Source: Gorsachius magnificus (taxonomy: Eukaryota > Chordata > Aves > Pelecaniformes > Ardeidae). Taken from it: 64,000 bases of DNA. The DNA lies in NCBI GenBank assembly GCA_034008185.1, contig CM067084.1, positions 2,127,385 to 2,191,384 on the forward strand. The letters run 5' to 3'. Position numbers and translations under genes: made by a program. Shown here piece after piece: positions 49,233 through 63,300 of the stretch. Positions within the stretch are counted from its first letter, which is position 1, and each line of letters begins with the position of its first letter. A model generated the notes under the pieces. That model did no database searches. It saw only the letters and a program-made list of their open reading frames with translations, and was not told the origin of the DNA.

Positions 49233-49649
49233 TGAAAACCTGGTGAGGGTTGACACGTCCAATGCCTTGACTGTCTGTGAAGCCAGGGGGACCGCTTCCT
49301 ACATAATGGCAGAGCGTGCCTGCAGATGCGAAGCAGGGAAAGGGAAGGCAGGTACCTGTAGCACTTCTGGGTTGAAAACAGTGACCTCCGTAGCCAACAG
49401 CTGTGACCCACTTGGGGAAGGTAACGGGTAAAATAGATAAGCTGGACTTCAGTTCTGACCATTTTTGAAAAGGAGCTGTGTTTTAAGTAGAAATTCCTGC
49501 TCAAAGGGAAGATGCAACTTAGTTTCTCTAGTCAGCGCGTGTGAGGCAACATTATGGGCCTGCTCAAGTGTAGTAAAATGGAAGTCAAGCTATTTCTTGT
49601 AGGCAGTGTTTTAACGATGTAGCAACTGATAGAGCACAGCTTTCCTTTT

Positions 49650-49655
49650 AATAAA
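49650..49655 (+). terminator. PPEF2: candidate PPEF2 polyadenylation signal
   Basis: TTTTAATAAACG about 420 bases after the PPEF2 stop, followed by T-rich sequence. Another AATAAA lies at 49874-49879. Confidence 0.55.
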
Positions 49656-49879
49656 CGTTTTTTTCTACATTGCCGCTTCTCAAGTGTTCATGCCTGCCCT
49701 CGTTCTTCAACCCCATTAGCAGCCGTGCTGTTTCAGTGATATTACCTACTTCCCCTCTGTTGTTCCTTTGCTGTGATAAGTTTGTTCTGGAAGTTGTAAA
49801 CACATGCAGCGGAGCAACACTTGGAAAAAACTACCTCAAACATGTGAAACTGTCTCCAGCAGGGGGCTTTTTTAATAAA

Positions 49880-50571
49880 TCTATCTGAGACCAGTTCTTT
49901 TCCAAAGGCCAGGGTAGTAGATGGAGTAGCCCCCTGGTAGAGTGCCTATGCTGCATGTTCAAGAGATGTTTTTCAAAACATGGTACAATTGCAATTTAAA
50001 AAGGGGTGAGGGGGTTCACCTATTTATCTTTATCTTACCTTGAACATGCAGTTCTACACATGCTTTTTTCAACTGTAATGGAAACACGCTTCCAAACATA
50101 AACTCTCTCAGAAGCACAATACAGGCTCCAGCATGCTCAGGCTGTATTTCTATTTTTCTGTCTTTCCAATGTTACGAATGTGGTGGTGTGGTGTTTTCTT
50201 TTGTGTGGTTAATGAACCAAAAGGATTCTGTCTCTACTGTGATGGAGTTGTTTCTCCTATTGCAGAGAAGAATGTAGTTTTGTTTCAGTTATTTTCAGTA
50301 AGGGAAGAAAAGCAACTTTGGGGGACAAAATGCATGCAGTAGCCACCTGCTCTGCAGTACTCGGGCCCAGGTAGGATCTAAGGGATGTGACCTTGTATAT
50401 TAGTTTGGGGACTGCGGCTGCCAAGCAGCTCTGTGGCATCGGGTTGGGTAGCCTGTTACCTGCAGGAGAGTGAAGTGCATTAACCTGGAGCTGTCAGCAG
50501 TTTCACTGCTTTGCTGATGTAGCTGGGAAAGAGCCAACACCATGCACAAGTTATTACAAAGTCAGACTGCA
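49880..50571. other. convergent spacer between PPEF2 and NUP54
   Basis: About 0.7 kb between candidate poly(A) signals of two tail-to-tail genes. No exon or recognised repeat. Confidence 0.45.
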
Positions 50572-50577
50572 TTTATT
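50572..50577 (-). terminator. NUP54: candidate NUP54 polyadenylation signal
   Basis: TTTATT on + (AATAAA on -) about 680 bases past the expected NUP54 stop. Nearer copies at 51039-51044 and 51165-51170 are alternatives. Confidence 0.4.
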
Positions 50578-51252
50578 ACTCTCCGGCAATTAAAAAAAGG
50601 CAGAAGACAATGTCTAGACATTCTGTTGTTGTTTGAGGGGCAGCAAAGCTTTTTGTAATTCACATATGTAAAGTGATAAAAACATAACCTTCAGATCCTT
50701 GCAGTCCAAAGGAAGGACAGAAACTGGAAACATTGACTTCCAGCAGCTTGCCCCAGTAATCTACTGGTATTGCAGAGACTGACACAGTTACAGCAACATC
50801 CATATCTGTAATGATTTAAATTAGCTGTTAACATAAAGTTGTTACTTGATTGTTTTGACAAAAACATGGAAGCAGGCTAAGCTTTCCACAAACCAAGTCA
50901 CACGTGGAACAATTGCCTCTGCACTGCATTTCTAGGACCAATGCTGTTGTAAAAAAAGGAAAAAAAAAAAGAAAAATGTACAATAGTACATATAGTTTTA
51001 TAGTAAACCAGTATCTGAACAGATTCAGTTTTCCTTCTTTTATTAAAGCATATACAGCTTTATAAAATATAAACCTTCCAAAGGTCAAGTTCAAAAGCTT
51101 AGAAGAGGCTTTGGTAATTCTAAAGATAATAGCCAAAATACCATTGCTCCTGGAAGATACGTGTTTTATTTTACCTCAACAGTTTTAGCCTTGGAAGGTG
51201 AACCATGAACTCGAGTAACGTGTTCTGTGTAAGCCCAGCAGCATCCACCCTG

Positions 51253-51382
51253 TCAACTGAAGACTCCTCCTCTGATGGGAATGGTCTCGTTCAGCCCGTG
51301 TTCTATAAGTTTTGATGTCCTCCAAGTCATCCTTTATAATGCTAATCAGGTGACTCAGGCCTTCTTGCTGCTGCTTCAGATG
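51253..51382 (-). CDS. NUP54: NUP54 terminal exon (frame break)
   Basis: Acceptor TATCTGCAG. Encodes HLKQQQEGLSHLISIIKDDL and EDIK; one extra A then displaces the conserved ending LIEHGLNETIPIRGGVFS and TGA. The shifted frame adds 41 unrelated residues, stopping at 51185-51187. Confidence 0.9.
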
Positions 51383-54300
51383 CTGCAGATACATAGTTTA
51401 AAAAACCAGCATGAGCATAGTTCCACTTCACAGATTTTAAGTAATATTTGTTTCTCAAAGGTGCCACGTCTGGTGGCCTTGGCACATTGAATAAGCCTGG
51501 CACAATTTCTTTTGGAAGAAGGAAAACCAGTATTTTCTGCACATTTCTGCAGCGAGTGCCTTTGTGCACCACCTTGATGCACTGTCACTGAGAACAATAA
51601 AAAGGACTTCATCATCAAACAATTACAAAAACATGACATTCTAGATATATCTCCCAAGTTAGCGCATAGCTGGCTTAAATTATGAAGTTCAAACAGTATC
51701 GCAGGATTCTACCCAGTAATACTTACTTGCTTGATTTCTCTTAAGAGGTCTGCATCTATGTAATAGCGCTCCTCCGCCCTCACGGCTCCAAAGTGGTTTT
51801 GCATCCTGATTTGGGACATGAGCTCATTCAGTCTGCCCTGGGAAGAGAAACAGGCTTAAATCAAAACACAACTCATTTACATCTGTCAGAGCTCCAGCAT
51901 GTACCTCAAGTCACCAGGGCAGAGGAAGCGTTGCCACCAATTCCATTTTTAGGTTGTTTTTTTTTTTTTTTGGAAGACATGCAAAGGGCAAGCAACTCCA
52001 ATACTTTTAAGAATACTTAAATGTGTATCAGTCACGAAGCAAAGAGCTTCATTCTGCAACCTAGTAACACTGCCGGACTTCCCTTCTGAAAGCTTTCCAC
52101 AGCGAATACATATGCATGGTTTGGAAAACTTACATTCTTTTGTGAGGAGAAACAAGAGTTGTTGGCAAAGTTCTATTAACTACCCACCTTGAACTGCGTA
52201 GGTGCATTAAGTTCACACTGAATTGTGTCTAACTGTACACGAAGCTGCTCTTCGTCTGCTTGAATGGCATAACCGCTTTTCCTTTGGATCTCCTGCTTTA
52301 TTAACACCTACAAAAGAAACCTTTGAGGTTCATTAGAGAAAACTTTGCCCACCTCTTCCCCCACTAGCCCATCCACATGTCTTTTAGCCCTTCCCCCAGC
52401 ATTCTCTCGGATTTAGTCTGCCGCTCCGAGACCTCCGGGCAGTCCCATGGCTTCTGAGTAAGAGAGAGTAAAGGTTCCCACAGCACTAAGACATGCTGCA
52501 CCCCTGTTACTGTTACTTAAAGCAATATCATTTAGATGAAATCAGAATTTCATTTTCAACACTGGCCCTGCACAAGACTGCACAGGTCATCCCGCCCCCT
52601 CTCAGTGTGCCTTGTGGCACTAGACTGTGTGTCAGAATGAGTTATTTAGACCGTCCGTGTTACCTGTAACGTTCTATGAGAAAGCGCCATCAGTTTCCTT
52701 TTGTACTGTGCAATTTTTGCCATAGTTGTTGTTTGGTTTTTCTGCAGTTCACTGATATCTTCTGATATTATCTGCAGAGGAGATGGAGTCAGTTGGAAGT
52801 CATAAGAGTTTCTGATAGCAGAACACATTAGTCCCGATTTGAAACCGGGAGTTTCAAAACACTCCTCAGTCCAGCAACTTAGCGTCCTCGCCAAAGACGC
52901 TTTCAGAAAGCTTTTCGCTAGACCCCTACTGTTCTGGTTTCTATTTATTTTCATATCCAACCAGGATTTTCATAAGGCATCAGAAAAGTGGGTGCCCAGT
53001 CTGTGCCAGTGCAACTTAATTCAGCTGGTTTGAATTAGCCTATAACAACACAGCAGGCTCAAACCTGATAAAAACTAAAGCCAAAACATACTGGCTCCGT
53101 TTTCAGTCAAAATACATAATTGAGGAATGTATTAAGAAATAGTGATAGAGAGCCGCAGCCCCATGCACATAGCTCCAGTTTCAGTTTTCAACACACAGGA
53201 GGCACAGGGGGAGGCTCATTTAGTAGGAAATGCTTTGCAAACAGCAAGCAGTCATGGTAAAGATGAGAAACCTTACATCTAATCGAGTTTGATGCTGTTT
53301 GGTCATCTGATCTTGGACCTTCAATCTTCTCAGCAGTTCCTTGAAACCCACCATCGGCACAGGAATAAGCCTACAAGAATACAAATACTTCTTGCAACAC
53401 ATTTTTATATTGGAAATGTGGTATGGATTAATAATTATTAATATAATCTAAAGTAACAGATTATCTTGGTCCATTATAAACCAAGATAATACATAAACAC
53501 ATCTTGTTTTGCTAAGTTCTACAGCCCTCACCATTCCTAACAACCTGTTCCTTTTTCATAAAGAAATCAGCCTAAGTTATCTGTAACCACTGGAGGGTAC
53601 AAGGGTACATCACTTCAAAGCTGCAGGAATAAAGAGAAAAAAACCTCATGGTTGCAAGAAAACGGTCACAATAGCTAGCCCATATAATGGAGGACACCAC
53701 AACTTAAAAGTAATCCAAGTAAAGCTCTTTATCCTGACAACCCTTAAGTGCCTAAATGGGTAAAGGGATTAGACAGGCATTTCTAGTAATCCTCAGTGCT
53801 TCAAATGAGATCAGCACTCGACAAAGTTATTCTCTAATAAGTTTCTGACAAGTTACCCGAAGGGTACTACACAATACTAGATATTTCTCCCCTTTCCAAG
53901 TCTTCTTTTTGTACTACTCAGACAGACTATTAGACTTACTTGTCAGGATCAGGATTATCAACTTTGGCTTGTTCCCATATAATAGGATCAACACCTTAAA
54001 AAAACCAAACAAACAAGTTTTTACTGTAGATAGATCTGAATAGATATCACATCTGACAGCTGTTAAGCAGGAAAAAGACTAGGAAATACACAAACCCTAG
54101 GACTATGCTAACCTGAATGACTGCTATACAAATAAAGGTTAAGTAAACAAGGGTAATTCTTGAAAAGTCTTGGTCCTGGACTGCGGCAGTAAGTTCAGTC
54201 CAAAAGACTGTCAAGCACTTCTACTGGTTTGAAAGGAACGACCTACAGGGGATCAAATCGGACAATCCATATTTTGAGGGGAAAAATCCCTATTGTTTCC

Positions 54301-57300
54301 ACTGTATGCTGCACTTGGGCCATCTTTCCTCTTCAAGTCGCTTATCGTATTAATAAAAAAAAAAAAATTAAAAATTAAAAAAGTGATCAGAGTACCAAAC
54401 CAGTTGGCAAAATAATCCCAGTAGGGATTATCATGGCTCCTGAAAAGAATTGTCTAAGGATTTTATCTGTTGACAGAACAGTTGCTTGTTTTGCATGAAC
54501 TGCTTCATCGGGTAAATGCGTAAAAGAAAAGCAGCCTAATTGTACACGTACATGAACATCACGATGCCAGTTACTGTATTCTCCAAACCTCACCGCAAGT
54601 CAGATCAGTGTATAAAATGCACATACCTAGGCATGCTAGGAAAAAAACAAGACAACACCGATACGGAAGCAATTGACTTTCTGACCAGAGAGAGACACGC
54701 AAAAAAGGGCGGGGGGGGAGGGGGGAAAAAAAAGTACTGGTAATTTAACAATTTCAGGCCAGCTTAAAGAGGAGACCAGAACACCCAGCTACCATAACAT
54801 TCTTCACTGCACAATGCTCCAGGTCGTTCCTCATAAAACATGTTATCTTTATACCAAAACTCATCTCTCGAGGTGCGACTGCTTCTCTAGAGCTCAGCAC
54901 TAACACCTCTTCTTGCACACCTTACTGCCTGATTAGCCAGCCTACAAATTCTGCTTCCTTCTCAGTCACCGACTAACAAGCTGCCTTATGATACACCTCC
55001 AATATTAAACAAAGCCAACTTGCTTCTGCAGAGCAACTACTTCTCCCCGATGCTGCAGCAGTTTGAAAACACTGCCGCTTGCCTCTGATTTTTCTGCAAG
55101 AGTAGGCCAAGTTCTTTTTGCAATCCAGACATCATAAGCTTTGCTGTGGTTTTGAGCACTACGGTCTTATTGAACATGCTACATACTGTCTGCTGGAAAC
55201 CACAGGCTGCTCTCCTTGACCCACTGCAGCTTCTGGACTGCAGGTGCTACATGGGATACTGTATAGACAGAGAGAATAAGCTACAATTATCCTATGAAAT
55301 GGCATGAACAACACTCCTCTAAAACAAAGCTGTAGATGTACTTTCTGTGGCCACATATACAGGCAAAGTGACCCCCCTGAAAAGTAGGAAGTGAATATAG
55401 GATATGATTATTCTGGTATTTAACTTTTTTTTTTTTTTTTAAATTGGACAAGTCAAAGTGATTTATGATGGCTAAATCATATAGTATGGTGTTGCCTGGC
55501 ATATTACTGATACATCATAGCTGTCTTGCTGGACTACATTACACTTCAGCGGGAAAACTGGCTGTAATTAAAACGACTACATCAGTATGTCAGAGTGCTT
55601 TGGAAACTCTTGTACTTATAAAAGGTGTTTCCAGTGGGCCGACACCTGCATTTTTCCTAGAGACCCAAAAAAGCCCCAGCAGAGGCGCAACTGTGCCCCC
55701 GTGCAGCCCCAGACCACGTACCGGCAGGAGGGTTCTGCAGGAGCTGTTTGACTTGTGCTGGGGAAAGCTCTGTTCTGGTCATGGAGAGGCTGACCCCCAG
55801 CTGCTGCAGGGACGATTTGATGTTGGCTTGTTCAAAGTGGGCCGAGAGGGTTGTTGCGGGAACTCTCCTCGAAGTGCCGTTGGGCGAGCGCTCAACAACG
55901 TAAATGATCACTTCTGTCCTGAGCAAGACAAAATGTGTACTGTCAGAAAAAGGTCAGCAGCGTATAGAAACTAACACAATGAAGAACCGCCCTAAATCAC
56001 AGTCACCACTTCTCCCAGCTGACTGTTAACTTCCTTTAGCTAACCGAGATATAAAGTACCAGTAAATGCAGGGTTCGACACAGCAAGGCCGAAAGGGAGA
56101 AGCTATAAATACCCTACAAAATTACATTTCCCCTGCCCAGTTTTAATAATCATATTATATGGTGATACTAGTACCACATTAAGAACAAGCTAAAACCTTC
56201 GGTCTTTAAAACAGGAAAAACAAACTGTGGGACAGTAAGAAGCAGAAATGTCAGTGTGCTGAATACTTCAGGCAGACTAGCCTGAGGCCCCCAAACAAGT
56301 CGAAGCAGACAGCGCTCTGACATGAAACACGCAGAACAAGCCAGCTCACCTAGCCTTGGAACAGCTTTCCCACCGAAACAAACATTTGCAATGTGAAACG
56401 CTGCAGGGACACTATTACTATACACCCCGATGGCCTTGCACCTTACGCATGAGCAAGTGAAGAACGCCTCGTAGCTGCTAAAATACTAAGTATTTATCCC
56501 ACCCTCATGGTTAGCATCCTCGTCTCCAACTTTTGCTGCTGAGCAGGGTCTGGAGAAGCCTATTTCCTGAAGTGAGCTGAGGTGCTCGGCTGCGCACTCC
56601 AGCAACAGCAAGTAACGCACACAGGAAAGATACTGGACTTAACGCCTTAAGAAAAAGTAACACAAGGGAATGAGACACGAAATCGTACTCAGGACGAGCA
56701 GGTCTAAAATCAAGAAGAAAGGGAGACAGAGTAGACTAAGTGCCAACCCTTTATAACATGCAATACAGGATAAAAACGCAAAACTGGGTGAAGTTCACAT
56801 ACTGGTCATCTGGCATCGTTTTAACACCTTCTACGTTGACGGTGAGGGTCTGGTTTCCTCCCAGAATCTTGTGTAGTGATTCTACAAGCTGCTGCTGCTG
56901 GCTTCGAATATCTACTTCTTTTCTGTTGAAGACCAAGACCACGAGGCCATCTTCATCTTTGTTGTTGGGCATTAAACTGTAACCCACAGCCTGCAAATGC
57001 ACAAACAGAAACTGGGGATAAATTACTTAGCAAAAGCATATCTATGTAGCATGAAGGGGAGGGGCTAAACCCCTCAATTTTTAGAGCAAGTGGTCCAAAA
57101 TTTAAGTTACAACATATTCAGAGATGCAGAAACATAAAATCAATCCCCCTTTAAAATGTTCTCTCACATGGCCACCAGCAGAGTAGCTTTTGAAACAGTT
57201 CAGATATTTACAAAAAGTTTGTAAGTATCCATTCCCCATCTTAAAAAACAAAAACAAAATAATAAAAAAAAAAAAACCCCAAACCCCTATGGATTGGAAG

Positions 57301-60300
57301 ATGCCAAGTCAGCAGGGTATTTATGCTACTTCAGAGCCGATATCAGTCAGGAACATGTTACAAATTTACACTTTTTCTAAGTTGCAGAAAGAACCAGAGT
57401 ACCAGACTTCAATACAGAAAAGTTTACTAGAGTTCCAGAAGCGTCTTACAACGATACATTTCCAGATACCTGAATGAAAAACAGTAACTGACATAACCTA
57501 AGTGAAAGATAAGGGAATCATAAATCTTTAGGGATTTCTCAGCATTTTCCTACTGTAGATCCGGGCAGTATACAAGTCAAAACATGGACACGGAATATCT
57601 CTGCTAGCTAAGACGTGCATCAAGTAAAGTTCTCACAGAAGAATTTGGGACAGCCAGTTTTCCTTTTAGTAGCAAGTGCCAGTTTTTCGTACAACTGCTT
57701 ATAAAGTTTAATGTTATCTTTATCCTTGCTGTGATAAAGCTGTAGTAAGGTTAGACGTTTACATCATAATCTGCTCCAGGAACACTTGTTGCTGTCTGTG
57801 TTAAGCTTTCCCTGTTTCAAAAAACCCCGTCAGCTCCAGTGTAAACTCCACATGACTTGTAAGACCGACCTAAACTGTTAACTCACGACAAGCAAAAGCA
57901 GGGTGGCAGTTTTCATCTCATCTTGCCTAAGAACTGTCACACCAATGTATCACTGGTGACACGTGGGACAGCGGGTGCTTTTCAGGACCCTGCCACTGCA
58001 TGTGGGTGGATGACTTGTGCCTTTCCCCTTGTGCAAGTTCAGCTGAAGAGAGAAATGAGTTGGGGATGTGCCCGAGAGCCTGGGCTTTGTCAGCAGAGGA
58101 ATTCCCCGAGACGGTGAGCCTCGTGGAATCAGCCTTCTTTGGTTGGGCCGTCCTGTCATGGAGCACAACAGTGACAGCTAAGGAAGAACTGCGTTTTAAG
58201 CACATCCCTTTCACTTGCAGAAAGTGAAAGAGGCCCACACTGTGGGGAAAGACTTGCCAGTAGACGGAAAACTAACTCTCATTATGTGCCAAGCAGAACT
58301 AAGACCACACATACTTGACTCCTCTGGTATTCCTGTTTAAAACAAATAAATAAATCTTTCACAATTTCTTTATGCAGTTAGGTATTTTCAAACTGTAACG
58401 GATTTTTTACTTTGCTGTAGTCCTTCAAATGACAGCCCGTATCACATACCTTAGAAGCGCACTTCTCTTGGTTAAGAGCTGCATGCTTCTCATGTGTTCT
58501 AAAGCTGGAATGTGTACAAGCGGATTCCTTGAACACCCGTGAAACCCTTTGGGTAACGTTTCACTCTTACCAGATGTCTGATGCTTACAGAGGCAATAAA
58601 CCAAAGTCACCTGTGACGCTTTGCTCTGATACCTGGGTTACCAACTTCTCAACTGTTTTTCTTACGCTTCTGCCATTGCTAGCATATAGCAACCATTTCG
58701 GTATTTCATTTAATGTACCTGAATTCATAATGGCATTAGTAATACTCCAGTCATAGGGACAAAAGTAAACCTAGTATGTGGCATTGTCTAACTTGAAAGG
58801 AAAACTCCTTTTGGTAAATGAAACTCTAAAATAACCAATTTTGCATCACACAACTTATATTTTGCGTTTTTTCAAAGCCCAGAAAACTCTAAAGCCATTT
58901 CAGGTAACAACTTCCAAGAAAGTAAGCTTTCAGATGCGTTACAAACAAAATATTCAAGGTAACGCCTGAAAAGGTAATGCGACAGAAGCTAAATATTTGT
59001 TATGTGGGCACTCAGTTGCTGCCAAGATTTTATAAAAGTGTTATGATGTGCATAATCAAAACTAGTCTTAATTAGGTATTAACCTACATTCAGGTTAGAA
59101 AGTTTGCACTTCAAAGAATCAGCTCAGGCAAGGAGGGTATCACCATGCCTGACCCAAATCCACTTTCAAGTCTGAAGCTTAGCAAGAAAAGTCAGCAGGC
59201 GTGAGATTTGCAGAGGACGAAGAGCTATGTATTCTTTATTGACATGAGAAGCGATCTCTGGAACTGCTGGAGATATCATACACAAGGAATGGAGTCAGCT
59301 TTAGCGCTGGCAAGGATCAAGGCAAAAGAAAGCTGAAGGTTGGTGTATTTAAAATGGTATGCACGGGCCGGGTTCACAGAGGGTTTTTCTAATGTAGGCA
59401 AAGCAATAAAGAAAGACCCTGAAGTTCTTATTCCAGACAGTAACAGTTTCTTTCAGCTGCGAAGGATATTTTAAATAGTTTCTCTAATATCGTAACCTAA
59501 ACAAATACACATTAGAATTCATTTCCAGAGATCTGCTCCAATCACACACTAACCTAAATGCTATCATAGAAAAGGGTTAGTTTCATGATCCACATATGCA
59601 CTCATTATCTAGTACCTCAGCAACACCCAGACTTCCAGCATCGATACATCTTCAAACGCTCTAATTAGCCTTGCATCAGAATTGTGTACATTACCTGGAA
59701 AAATACTGTCCCTGGAAAATACTGTTAAGAGTAACAATATCTGGTTTAACACTCAAGAGACACTCACTCAGCAAGCGCAGTAACTGCTTCAGAACTGATT
59801 GTGGGCAGGTGAACATTTCCATACCTTAAACCTGCAGAAGGGGTTTTCTTGGGTGAACTCTACTGGAGCGATGTTATTGTTGAAGTACCCTTTGCCTGTT
59901 CCCCAGAAGGCCTGAAGCTGGTTCCATTTTGCCAAAATGGCATCTCTCTCATCTCCTAAGAGTGTCGGAGCTGAGAGGGCACTGGCTGTATTGATGAGCT
60001 GGTTTGACTGGGCAGGTGTCTGAGCAGGCTGGCTGAACAAGCCGCTTCCTAATGCTGTGTGGGATGAAGAAAAACAAGTTAACTCCTTGACCAACCAAGA
60101 CAGACTCGCTTGTTAACACGTACCATCTGCGCATCATCGCGTCTTTTCACATTTTGAGGAGCAAAATAAATACACAGAATAAATAAATCGCTATCAGATA
60201 ATGGTTTTTTAAAAGGGTCCTTTTACACCCAATCTTCATCAGCAACAGAAATTCTTGAATGCTGAGTTAGAAGAAAAGATTTATTCTTTTTTTCTTTAAA

Positions 60301-63300
60301 TGAGACTTCTATATTCACCCATGACATCATCTGGCAGCTTCGATATCTAAATCCGAAGTGCAGATTTGTTATTATAAATTCAGTGGACTCAGATCCTGCA
60401 GCTTGTCATTATCCACCTCACATTTAAACTAAACCCAATGCTGTTTTTCTCCCCTTTCTAGTGATGCCACGACTGCCAACATCAATTCCGTAACTACTCT
60501 TTCTACCACTGCCAAACCAAAGGGGTGAACATTGTTGTCGGAAACTCACGGGTGAAGCTCAGAAACTTGCTTGAGCTCTAGTTTCAGAAAAAGTAAGGGC
60601 TGCAAATGCAGGCATTTCTGAAGCCAAGTTTCTGAGGAGTCTCCATCGATCAAGAGGTAAGCGTAACAGCCTCTTTTCACAACATAGTTCTGTCTCACTA
60701 CTTGTGCGCCAGTTGCAGTCTTATGTTTTCGTCGCTAAGGAAGGAGTACATCAAGAGAAGGCCATACTTACTGGTCTGTTGCTGCTGGGTACCGAAGCCT
60801 CCAAAGCCCAGCCCAGTTCCCAACCCACCACCCAAACCGGTTCCAGTTCCTGTGCCGAAGCTAGTACCAAATCCAAAGCCTTTGTTCTGGGTAGCACCAA
60901 AGAGTCCTGGGGAAATAAGCAAAGAATTACTGAGAAAAAGAGAATAATAGTACCTGTGGAATGCAAAACATTATTGTGAAGGGCCGATGCCCTACTGTTC
61001 ACTCAAAAGCAAATACATTCAGACTTGTGCTCTCTTACCGCTGGTGCCTGTATTGGTGGGAGCAGAAAAACTAAATGCTGGTCCCGCAGTGGTGGTAGTT
61101 GTCCCAAATCCTCCAAACGCTCCTAACAAACAAAGTTTGCAAGTAAGGCAGACGGCACACTGTGAGCGGCAGCTGTGCGTAACATGACAAAAAACCGCAC
61201 GCTTGAGGGGTGTTATGAGATGTTGACAGATGGATGTATCATGTTACAAGCATGTAGTTCACATTGATCATGGGTATCGAGTTCATTGTCCGAGGAAATG
61301 GGGGAGAACATGAACCAGAAAGCCAATACATCTATGGTGTGTCAAGAAAGCAAATAAAGCAGCAGTTAACTAACGTCCTGTTCCTTTACCAGCAGGATGT
61401 GCTTTCCTTAGCGACAGACACAACTAATAATAGTATTTCTTTGATCCGTTCAGAGGAATACTTCTAGTCAACGTTGTTGCTAAGTGTTTAATAAACAATC
61501 TGATGTTGTGTGAGCTTTTTAAACATTCCTAACCTCATCAGACCAAAACCAGAAACAAAGTAAAGCCTCAGGACAGTGTGCACGCAATTGCTGTGCTTAC
61601 ATGAGGATGCTGTCGCAGCAACCATTTCTTTCTGCGCACGGGTAAAGTTCTACAGGGTGGGTTGGTTTTAAGCCTAGTTGCCCAATCATCATCCCCATTG
61701 AATCTAACTTTGAGGTTCAACCACTATCAGAGGAAGATGGATGCAAAAGCAATCAGCCTTCCACAGATTTTCAGGACTAGCAGTGACTGGCTAGCAGGGG
61801 ACCTAAGTGAGGGCCCAAGCTCCACCGTGCCAGATAAAGCTCCAAGAAACCCATCTTCCCATTTGCCCCCTTGGAAGAGGTGCCCTGGTACAGGGCAGCT
61901 GTGCCGAGACAGGTGCCACAGGCTCGGGCAGCCTCCCAGGGCATGAGGCTGCACAGGCACCGGGTGCCACCACGCCATCTCTTTGCTACAGTGGTGCAAA
62001 CGCACCGTCGGCCCAAGGGGCAGCCTCTGGACGTCTGACTAGCCCTGGAGAACCAAGTCTCTCCATTTCAAGCTGTTTTTACATGAATTCAAATGAAGAA
62101 AGACAGTCTGCTACAAAGGATTTGTCAAAGAGATGCTGCCACTGCTAAGGAACTCACGCGTCAATAGCAAAACCAACCAAACAAAAAAGTTCTCTTTAGA
62201 CTACACTTAGGGTCCTCTTGTATACATACAAAATAAAAAGCTTAAACAAAAGCTGACATGCAAGAGCATTTTATTTTCATTCAGCAAACATCTTAATGCG
62301 GGTGGATGTAAGAAGTTGTTCCCTGTTCAAGTTTCAGTCCTACCAGCGAATGAGAAAGCCTAGCGAGAGTACCACCACATGATGCAATTTTTAGGTAGTT
62401 TTGTACTCACAGCAAATTAGCAAATTTAGTCATCTTTTCTTGAAAAAGGATCTAAGAGTGCAAATTGCTAAACAAAATTAAGTATCCAAGTTCTCTTCTC
62501 GAGTAGTTCAAACTCCGCTAAGGAAATAGTGTTCATATCAAATAAAACCAAAATCAGAACCCTCAAGTGCACAAAATTACGCTAACACAGGGAGCAATGA
62601 CACTGTGGAATGAATATAATTCCTATACGAGCAGCGGCAACGAGACCCCACAGGCTAATTCTAGACGAGTAAAAGCATTATAAATCCATAGTGTTAAGCA
62701 TTTTTGTATGAAATGGAAAAGATTTAACTTAAAATTATATCAGCTGATCGTTCAGAACTGATGGCTCTGCATGGGGCCATGAACGGTTTTCTTAATCAGT
62801 ACCCAGAGCACACACCACGCACCAGACCCTCCCAGGAGCGCCGACAATCTCTTAACGAGAGCCTGGCATGTGTGCTATTTCAGGGTGCGGAACGGTGTTT
62901 AGGAAACAGAGCACAGCGAGGGCTGTTCAGTTTGTGCTGATCGTATAAAATTTGTTTCTCCACAGAAACTACTGAGGTGTAGTGCATTCATGACAGCCAA
63001 CGGAAGGCCAATGAGGAGACACGGGGGAAGATGAAAAACATGACTGCAGTAGTCCAAGAATCTCACGTCAGGAAACGTGGCGTTAGGGACCAGGTTCTGC
63101 GATTGACTGTGACTGCCCGCATCCGAAGGGAGAATTGACGTTGCCGTTTTGCTAGGTAATCGAGGCTCAATTTCAGACTGGGTCAGACTGGCAGGTTACC
63201 ACAACTCATTTCCATTTCAGAGACTGAGTATTTGGCACATGGTTATTTTTCCTCAACAGCTATTCCTTAAGAATTTAACAGGCAAAAACCCCTACAAGCC

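Noticed and set aside
60702..61002. Pro-rich and other ORFs on + opposite NUP54
   Set aside because: Shadows of the glycine/FG-rich NUP54 exon on -.
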